Assembly (NCBI GenBank): GCA_027946365.1 | Contig: JAPEUQ010000003.1 | Coordinates: 1,054,001-1,118,000, forward strand | Source: Kalmusia sp. IMI 367209 | Taxonomy: Eukaryota; Ascomycota; Dothideomycetes; Pleosporales; Didymosphaeriaceae | Direction: 5' to 3' | DNA: 64,000 nt | Made by a program: the position numbers and the translations under genes | The notes under the pieces: generated by a model | Database searches by the model: none | What the model saw: only the letters and a program-made list of their open reading frames with translations | Told to the model about the DNA's origin: nothing | Shown: positions 55,932 through 64,000 of the stretch, piece by piece | Numbering within the stretch: the stretch's first letter is position 1 | Layout of the letters: each line of letters starts with the position of its first letter

Positions 55932-57627
55932 ATCATGAAAGGATTTCCTGTCTGCTGTTGCTGAATTTGAGGCTGTTGCTGAACTTGCTGCTGAGCGGGT
56001 ATCTGACCAAAAGGATTCGAACTGAAAGAATTTGTAGGCGTAAACATCTGGCTTCGAGTAGACTTCAGAAACGGATTACCAGGACTACTGGGAGAGGACA
56101 TTGATTGGTACTGCGCCTGAGGCGGGGATTGGTAAAAGGACCCGTATTGTGGTGGCATCTGAGGCATCGGTGGAGGTGTGAATGATTGCTGGAATGGATT
56201 GCTTTGAGCGAAAGGCGGATTGGGTTGCTGAGCGTAACTTCCGGTTCTGTTTGGAAAGAGTGGCTGCTGCGGCTGTTGTGGTTGCTGCGATGACAACTGA
56301 AGGTTTTGGAACGATTGTTCTAGGTGATGTTGCTGGCCAAATGGATTCGACTGATTGAAACTTTGCGATTGCGGGTATGCTTGTTGGAACTGTCCGCCTT
56401 GTGGTTGTGATAAGAATTGGTTGAAAGGATTAGTTGGTGACGTTGGTTGCGTCACAGAGCCCCCATAGTGATGCTGTTGAGTTTGGAGAGGCGCGACCTG
56501 GGGTTGTTGTTGCGGCAAGGGAGCAACAGCATCCAAAGCATCGAATGGGTTCATTGAGGTCGTGGCCGTACTTGCGGGCATAGTGTGAGCCTTGTTGAGC
56601 ATGAGCCCATTAATATCGAGCTTGTCCGGCGGTGTTGGCGTGTTCCCTCTTGACTTGGCCGGGTTCTGCTCTCCTAGTCTAATTAATGCCTCTACTGCTC
56701 TGTCTAGATTGCCATTGAGCCCCTTGAGCACCGTAGAGTTGCGCTTCTCATCCGGAAATCCCATGTCCCGCAGTGTGGCTAGTTTGGACTCCAGTCCGTC
56801 GCCGGTAACGCTTGAGCCAAACACTCTGGACGGTTTGTTCAACCGAGGTGGAGACGTGTCGTGCCCACTAAAGTTGCTCAATCCAGGAGATATTGGAGGT
56901 GTAACATTCTTAGGCTGTAATGAAGGTTTCCGTAACCCAAATCCCAGTCCCTTTGTCGGTTTGGGCGGCAAGGGTGGAGGCCTGTCCTCCACGGAGCTTG
57001 AGCTGCCCGTGTTCGATCGTGTGCCCGGCCTCGAGTCGGTCATAAACACCCGCTGTTCGTACTTCTGTCTGATGTATCTTTCCATTGCACTATCCACCTC
57101 GTCGATGTCGATGGGGATCTGCGGTTTCACGTTGCGAGGATTATACGTTTTGTTCGATTCCGTGTTGCCAATGCGCTTCATGTTCTGCGAAGTGTCAGCA
57201 GGCATTGCAGAGGTAAGTCATGAACATCCGTACATCTACCTGCGCACTATCCCATTTGTCCATGCTCAGCGACTTGACTTTAGAAATATGTGTCCCCAGT
57301 TTGCGATGGAGTGCCGCGCACCGCATGCACAGAAAGATGCCCACCTAAACCATGTTAACCAATGTTTCAGTGTGTATTCAAGAGCAGACGAGTTATTCGA
57401 CCGCGTAGTTGCGTGTTGGTTCGAGGAAAGAGGGATCACGTACGCTCCAACTTGCCCACCCTGTGCATGGTCAGTCGGTAGGATCTGAAAGCGGGGGATT
57501 AGAGCTGCTCACCTGGATTGCGTGCTCCGCAGTCGGCGCAGACGCTGTTCCCAGGCACATTCTTGATGAGATCCTGCAACGCCCGCTCGTTACGCGCCTG
57601 CTGGCGCTTGTTTAGCACCGAGGCCAT
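55532..57627 (-). CDS. ArfGAP with UBA domain, NPF motifs and poly-Gln
   Basis: Predicted 629-residue Arf GTPase-activating protein. Exons are 57627-57513, 57460-57444 (17 bases), 57344-57240 and 57184-55532. Introns are 57461-57512, 57345-57443 and 57185-57239. The splices rebuild the zinc finger as CADC, sixteen residues, CMRC. The segment between is GARNPGWASWS then VGIFL. RKLGTHISKVKSLSMDKW, with the catalytic arginine region, follows directly. A UBA-like helix bundle lies at about residues 215-255 (LATLRDMGFPDEKR, then ALIRLGEQN). The remaining half is Gln/Pro-rich with nine Asn-Pro-Phe motifs for EH-domain proteins and a 12-residue Gln run. This layout suits an endocytic Arf regulator related to yeast Gts1. 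The start MASVLNKRQQ is the family start; the frame extends further upstream. Confidence 0.9.
55894..55932. repeat. Trinucleotide (CTG/TTG) repeat coding for poly-Gln
   Basis: About a dozen consecutive CTG or TTG units (CAG/CAA on the coding strand) in the ArfGAP gene, giving a Gln run. Such tracts vary in length between strains. Confidence 0.7.
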
Positions 57628-58466
57628 GGTGTGGTGCGGAGGAGATGCGGCACGCGCGAGGTGCGAAAGAGCGAAACGGCGAAACGGAATCCGAAAGCGC
57701 ACTCAAAGGCGCACCGAGAGAGCAAAAGAAGGAACAGCAGGGAGCGGAATGGCGCCCAAAAAAGCGCAATAGCCGAATCTATCGGCGGAGAGCAGCATTC
57801 ATGGTAGTAGGGAGGTCGAGCATGTATGAAAAGGGTGCTCGACCTCACTAACGCAGACGGGATGACCTCAAGGCGGGCTAGCCGGGGCGGAGAACAACGT
57901 GGAAAGCCTGTAACCCTGGATCTGTGCAGCCCAACGCCGTGGCTCGACCTTTGCCATACATGCGCCGCGTGCTCGTCTGACGATCAATAATAATCACTCA
58001 TTACATGCAGGTGGTCATTCGGCTTCAACGTCCCAGCAGGACTCAGCCGGTACTCAGCCAACAAGGCGCCGCATGCGAGCACTTCACTAGCGCATATCCA
58101 CCTTCGCGTCACGTCCGCCTCTCTGGAGGACCCGCAATATCAACCTGGAGGCATTACAAAGGGAGTAGTATGACTATTTTTAGAGGATAATTTCCCTCGT
58201 ATACTCTTTACATACTGGGTCGAGCTGTACACGACACCTTTCAAATTATACCCACAGACACTGTTTCCTTATCACGTTAGAAGCGGGTCTCGGAAGAGAA
58301 TGCGGATGATTACAATACAGATCTCTACATTCCGAACCAAGACATATTTCGGCACCCTGTCTGGACCAAATCGAGCCAGATCAGTTGAAATCCAAACACA
58401 AATTGAAGTATTCACGGAGAAGTAAAAGAGGTCTTGCGCTTCGCAAGTCTCAAGTAGGCCTCACAT
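57628..58466. other. Intergenic region, promoter of the ArfGAP gene
   Basis: 840 bases; purine-rich just upstream of the ArfGAP ATG on the plus strand (pyrimidine-rich leader on the coding strand). No gene supported. Confidence 0.45.
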
Positions 58467-59394
58467 CTACCGCGGAACGGTCTCTGGGATCGAGAGCGTG
58501 GTGAAGTTCCACGTCTTGCCGCTGTCAGGTGTCGACATAACACCACCACTTGCACCGTATTGCCAGTTACCGGAGTGTTTGAAGCTCGTATCAGCCTTAT
58601 TTAGCACGATCGAAATATCCTCCCAGCCTATGAGCAGAGATGTCAGTGCCTTCTGATCGATCGAAGGTGACATCTAGCACTTACTGTGAGCCCCGACCGC
58701 GGTGCAGGTCCCGGAAGCGCACTCGAGCGAGACATAAAAGATCTTGCCGTGTTGTCCCTTGCCTTATCAGAGACATTAGTAAATTGAAGCACAAAAGAGT
58801 TTCTGTTTGCAGCTCATACTAGTGTTAACAGTCGATACGAGCTTGCCATCGATGTAGACGTTCTGATCCCAGAGCTGAGTGCTTGCGTTTAGCTTATCTG
58901 CAAAGTGTTCAGTTTTTATGCCATCAAAAATGGGCTATATAAATCCTTCGTACAATGTGTCTTAACTTTTGAGCCAGGGGCTGCTGCTACAGGCTTGCCA
59001 GACGTGACAGAGTTGCCTGGTGACATGTCAGCATTCGCCAGTCAATCGACTTGACAAGTACGAACCGTTAAGCGTATACGCAAAATTGCACCAGTTATTT
59101 CCGAGGTTCGCACACCAATAGCTGTCCCAACGTGTCAGCAACAGGACCTTGCGAAAGCGCGTTACCATACTCTTCAGGAGAGTTCTGTGTGACTCCTTGC
59201 AGGAAGTCGTTCTTGTCCATCATGATGGCGCTCCATAGCGCAGCATCTCCCGTCCTGGGGTTCGGTGTCTTGCCTAGGACGAGTGTGGCCGTAGCTTCTG
59301 TGATATAGTTGTCGCTCTTGGTATTGAGCGTAATGACGTCGAGGTTGGCTTGGACGAACGTCACCAAGGCGCCGATAGCTGCGTATATTTTCAT
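58467..59394 (-). CDS. Small secreted protein, conserved in fungi, unknown role
   Basis: Predicted 219-residue secreted protein with six exons: 59394-59171, 59121-59066, 59016-58954, 58897-58820, 58762-58685 and 58627-58467. The five introns are 49-57 bases, all GT-AG, and every join keeps frame. A signal peptide is visible (MKIYAAIGALVTFVQA, cleavage about residue 16). Blocks include VITLNTKSDNYITEA and NSPEDYWCANLGNNWCNF. APGSKVKTHYKLNASTQLWD and IFYVSLECASGTCTAVGAH come next, and HSGNWQYGASGG is near the end. Four cysteines in two close pairs (WCANLGNNWC; ECASGTC) suggest disulfides. It reads like a jelly-roll wall or exported protein. I recall related hypothetical proteins in plant-associated moulds but no named function. 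Confidence 0.75.
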
Positions 59395-62300
59395 GATGGT
59401 AGTGGTATTTATATCTCGAGGTATTCAAGATATCTGAAAAGGTAGAAAAGAAAACGAGAGTGTAGACCAACTTTCCAGAAGTTGCGAACTTGGGCGTGCA
59501 TTTCACCAGATGCCTCACATATCGTCTACTTTCATTGACACTATATAGGAAATTGAGAACAAAGGCTCCACCTATTGTATTTGATAGTTTTTTCCGCGTA
59601 TAGTGGATCGGATGGAACGATTAATGATTGTATCAGGGTTTAGATTAATCGACTGAGGGGTATAGGAAGCTGTCGCCAGGGTGTCCCATGGGAAAGCATG
59701 TTTCATAGTTTGTTTCGAAACGAGCCAGTGCAATGTGGCTTTCATAGGTATTATTCATACTGCTGGTGCGCAAAGTGCTAGAACACGAATCCGAATGTTA
59801 CATACTCCCTTTGTTCGAATTGGCATACATATTTGAGCGAGTGCAAGAGACCAGCGGGTGTAAAGACCTCGAGAACATTCGTTGTCACTTGTATGAGATC
59901 AAATCGCTGCTTGTAGCGCTACCATCTGTACGCAACTAATGAACGCTTTGGATGATCATGCATGCAAGTCTCGGGGTTAGTGTTGGGGCTATAAATCATA
60001 CGGAATAGTGAGCACTTTCAGAGAGACTTGCAATTATTCGACCGACCTCCGTTCAAAGCTATGCCAATACCGCGCAGAGATCAAATCCAACACTCCTCTC
60101 AGCGTTTAGCACCATAAAGTGGAATCTATATCGAAAAGAAAGATGTCGAGATGAGGGGAATGTCCGGAATGCAGGTACACCTCGACTCTACTTAAGAAGT
60201 GTCGAAGCCTAAATATGCCGGATGGTTCACTCTAGTACGGCAATATGACTAACCATCCTATGGACGAGCAATGGCAGTTGATTATCCGTTCACAGTTTAT
60301 GAAATGTGTGATGGAAGAGAAGGAGTTGCGAGTTCCGCAGAGTTTTTGATGAGTCGCCAAGACATCCCCACCGACAATCTCCCGGCTTAGCTAACCCCGA
60401 GAAAGTGAGGGCAGTGCCAAGGCCACCGGCCCGACTATTCATCCTGTCTAGCCTTCTCACTTTTTCTCAGCAACGAACCTTCCTTCCATACGCACACATC
60501 GCGCACCCTCAAGTCAACCTCTGGGCGGGCCTGGCTGAATTTGATCAATGTCTCGTCAGGTTAGCTAGGTAGTCCTTTGCTTGCGCTCGTATTGCGGCCC
60601 CACGTTTGCCTGCTTCGCGGTTCAGTTTTCCATGGCCTCGAAGCAACATTTTTTACAGTGGGAGAGTGAAATTGGTTTTTAGCAGGACCGTGTCTTCTCC
60701 ACCCCATTCATTGCCATTCACACGGATGCGTGGGACTAATAAAGGACATACATCTCTTCTGATGCGCTGATCAATTGTGATGTGTTGCATACCCAGATAT
60801 TGGGGCTCAATCAATCTCCGAAGCCAACCCTATCTTATAGGGTGACGGCCCCAGATGTGGCCTTGGATCGGCAAGCGTCTTTGTGTAAGAGGATGAGGAT
60901 GGAGCTACAACCCTACTAGCCAGTACTGTCTCAGCTCGGACTCTATGGTGTGGCTTCGGAAATCCTGAACTGTGGCTCGCGTGTTGAGGGTGAACACCTC
61001 ACGATGCGATCCGCTCGGACGTTACCTCGTGGCGCATGGATTACCACGCGAACGCTTTTCCGATCCAAAAGTCACGAATAGAATAAAGTGCTTATTTCTC
61101 GACTACGCTATACTCAGCCGCACTTTATCGCTTCGAGAAGAAGATGGGGAACAACCATCAGGATGCCGTGGCTGTGCTCCACGCCACGTGAGATCGAAAC
61201 ACCACCCATCAAAGCGACACTATCGCACAACACAAGACTGGGATTCTCCAAGTGCGAAGTCAGCACGACGTTGGCGTTGCTCAGCCCATTGTAACGTCTA
61301 CATCTATCCGGAGTCGACGCTGGGCATGGATCGCCGAAGCCGGGCTGTGGCTTTTGGCCGTTCTTGCTATTGATATGGCACCATGAACGATGTACGAGTG
61401 ATTCATGGTCTGATAGGAGTTTTCCGAGCCAGATCTGAGTCCCCTGTTGTGGCTGATGCATGGGCTGTGGTGTTCGAACTGGGCAGCGCTCGCTTCCCCG
61501 GTGAATAGTCCCACCGAGCTTACGGGAGAGTATTCTCTGACATTCCAACCATGAACAGCCGAAAATAATAATTTTTCTCGACGTCATTGCATGAGGAGTG
61601 GGAAAAATGGACGTCATATAATTTAGAAAGATAAGTATATCGTGATGGTTCTTTAAAAGTATACAGGCTCGATGCTGTGTTCTGCTTGGACCTCAGCTTT
61701 CCTGCGACGCCGTAGCTATCAAACTCGTGTCAGCCCTTCAGTATACGAAATACGCAATATAGACATTGAACAGCGACGCGTGTTGCATACATCATGCAAG
61801 GGATGCTTCTCCGAGAGCTTCTGTTCTCGGTAATGCCTGCCAAATACAGGGTTCTGCTTCTATCCCACACCCTCTGCAAGTGGAAACGGAAGACGTTTAG
61901 CTCAAAACATGCCTGACAGTCCGAATGAGTCAACCTCAACATGCGATTGATGAAATGTCTGTGACAACGGGGCGCGCCCGTGCTAAGGAATGCGGCAGTG
62001 ACCTACATCGTTACTCTACGTCGATACTAGATTAGATGCCTGCCCTAACCATGGCACAATGTCAGCCTCGCATTTCCATGATGATGTGGGTAGCATCGAG
62101 TTTTCAAACTCGGGCTTTGGTCATTTGTTCATATCCGAAAGGATACGCGGGGGCTGATATCTCTACTTGCGACCCTATAGTGAGATATTCGTGCGAGTGT
62201 TGATCACCATGACTAGCAAGTCTCTGATTAACGTTATGCCTACTACTGTAACACTGAAGCTAAGACTCCGCGGAGTGCTGCCTTTATGATCGGGATTGGC

Positions 62301-64000
62301 AATAGATAGCATGTCATGGGCTTCAGCTTATGAAAATAGGACAACTTCGTGCCCGGGTTTGTAGGTCTGCATAGTGAAATTGAAGGCGAAGGGCACCATA
62401 TCTACGACGAAGGAGTAAACATTTCCAGAAAGTGAACTGCCGATCTAGAAAGCCGATCTCCTCTGCACAGAGATGAATGACGTGGGTTTCATCAGCTCCT
62501 TGGTGGTGTGTAGGAATTGAACGTATGCGATCAACAAGGAAAGCAATGTTCTTGCATCTACTTTCCATACTATGACAAAGTCAACAATAAGAGGAGCAGT
62601 TCGTGGATGTATCAGAATAGCTTAAAGGGTCACATAAGCCGGTCAGGAAACCGGTGGCTTAAGAAATACCATGTTGCGCTACAGCTCGTATGCGCTAGAG
62701 AGACATTAGTGTTCCGCTTATGCCGCTGTGGTTTACTCATGACAAAACCCTTGACTTTCCGTTCGATCGCTTTTGACACGGCACGGAAACCTCTAACCGT
62801 CTCTGAGCTTTTCTGTCTGGGTCATGTCTCTGTCAAGGGTTCCGCCATTTGTCGTGGATGCCCATGGTATCGATGAAGGCGGTGTGGAACATGAAGGCAA
62901 GGCAGATTTAGAGCTGCATGCCTCTGAAATGGCATGGCGTTTCTCCGCTCCATTTCGCAGTCTTCCTGCTGCTGCTTGATGATGCAAAGTATCGTGACGA
63001 AGGTTGTCGGTGTACTCGGCCGCTGATGCGGTTTAGCGCGACTGCAAAGCCACAGCCACAGCTCGTTCACCCAATCAGAGATGCGTGGAGATGCCGCTAA
63101 AGGAAATCGCTCTCAAACGTCACCGCTTTCGCGAGCGCATCCGACTTCAATCGGCCGACGCAGCCACTAGAGGTACTCAATGTGCACACCGATGTAAAGC
63201 GTCATTCCCGTATGCGATTGCAGACTTCCGAGGGTCTTCACGACGTTGGATCTTCGGTGAGCGCCTCTCCGCTTCGCATTTCGCACGGTGTTGACATCCT
63301 AGCCTCGAGCCGTCAGAAACTAGCAAACCAGCCTCAAGCACGGTCGATGCTCAGTAACGGATTCCCTGATACTAACGTTCCAGAGTGTAGGATCAGTGCG
63401 CTCCGATGCCAGTTCTTCCTATAGCCAGCTACATGGCGCGAGGCGTGCGAAAAGGCAATATCACCGGAGGCTGAAGCACAGCCACTCCTAGAATTAGGTG
63501 GTGAGAATAACGTCTGCCGGGATATATCTACGACACAATCTCGAGCTGAAGCCAATCAGGCGTATCAATCCAAAGGTCTTTTCCTTCTTTTGTCCAAATC
63601 TACGGCTAATAGGTGCATGCACGGTTACTCCGAATGCACTTGGACCCTGTAGTAATCAAGACCAAGTACCTGCGTCTCGTTACCGTCGGGCTGGTGAGGT
63701 AACTCGGAACGGCCGTATTGTCACGGACCTGTCATCCACCCTACGCTTCAGCCGCGGACGTCATGCGACTCATGACATCGAGGCAACAGAGCTATTAGCG
63801 TGCATGTTGTTGTGCGATGGGAAACGAGGTTCCAAAGCTAGAGTCAACTAGCACAACAGGGTGCATCAACGGGTTCCTAACGCTCATTGCTCTCATGCGC
63901 CCTGTGTCGTCTATGGTGCCACGAGCCCTACAGGGCTGTCGGAGGGCTATAGGGTTTTTGTCCCGTCCACAACCTGGACCGGTGAACTAGTACTCCTGCA
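59395..64000. other. Long stretch with no supported gene
   Basis: 4.6 kb to the window end. Stop codons are frequent in all six frames; the longest frames (61114-61617 minus, 60972-61373 plus, 62517-62876 plus) contain no motif, membrane segment or convincing splice extension. Base composition is near that of the rest of the window, so it does not look like an AT-rich RIP-mutated block. A TATATAG motif at 59542-59548 could serve the secreted-protein gene. A missed gene with many small exons or a very old transposon relic cannot be excluded. Confidence 0.4.

Noticed and set aside
61114..61617. 167-codon minus-strand open frame in the right-hand gap
   Set aside because: No recognisable motif and random-looking composition; not extendable by convincing splice sites.

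Overview
The window is nuclear DNA from a filamentous ascomycete (Pezizomycotina). Almost every gene is split by GT-AG introns of about 42 to 60 bases with CTAAC or CTGAC-like branch sites, genes lie on both strands at moderate density, and the families are typical of this group: HET-domain proteins, spherulin-4-like protein, Fig1, INSIG, a COG0523 GTPase and a fungal CorA-like protein. Class and genus cannot be fixed from the sequence. Exon structures below were worked out by hand from reading-frame continuity and family knowledge; none is supported by transcripts.

Left part (1-14.5 kb): the 3' end of a PHO80-type cyclin, a prolyl 4-hydroxylase-like dioxygenase, a spherulin-4-like protein, a CobW/COG0523 GTPase, a small MDFVNKFTGG protein with a good TATA box, an unidentified protein divergent from ATG5 (autophagy), and a 1,023-residue HET-domain protein. 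Middle part (14.5-34 kb): a 1,032-residue CorA-like membrane protein divergent from a Fig1-family protein, a synaptojanin-type phosphoinositide phosphatase (Sac1 plus 5-phosphatase), a low-complexity Arg/Ser-rich protein, a metzincin metalloprotease divergent from a second HET-domain gene that looks broken, a ricin-B-lectin membrane protein, and an INSIG protein. Right part (34-59.4 kb): a BCS1-like AAA ATPase, a Zn2Cys6 regulator, a PAQR (Izh3-like) receptor, a third HET-domain gene divergent from a gene with a STAND-type fungal N-terminal helical domain, the SSU-processome nuclease FCF1, a CSI2-like cell-surface protein, a small one-pass membrane protein with a frameshifted tail, an ArfGAP with nine NPF motifs, and a small secreted protein. 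The last 4.6 kb carries no gene that could be supported.

Most genes are unlinked housekeeping functions (autophagy, rRNA processing, phosphoinositide and Arf-dependent traffic, sterol control, zinc/magnesium handling). The accessory layer is the three HET-domain genes, two of which sit head-to-head with a possible partner (a metzincin; a STAND-type N-terminal-domain protein). No operon, CRISPR array, transposon, rRNA or tRNA was found. Several coding frames appear broken by single-base shifts (second HET gene, the small membrane protein at 54 kb, possibly the phosphatase C-terminus), which could be real decay or assembly indels.
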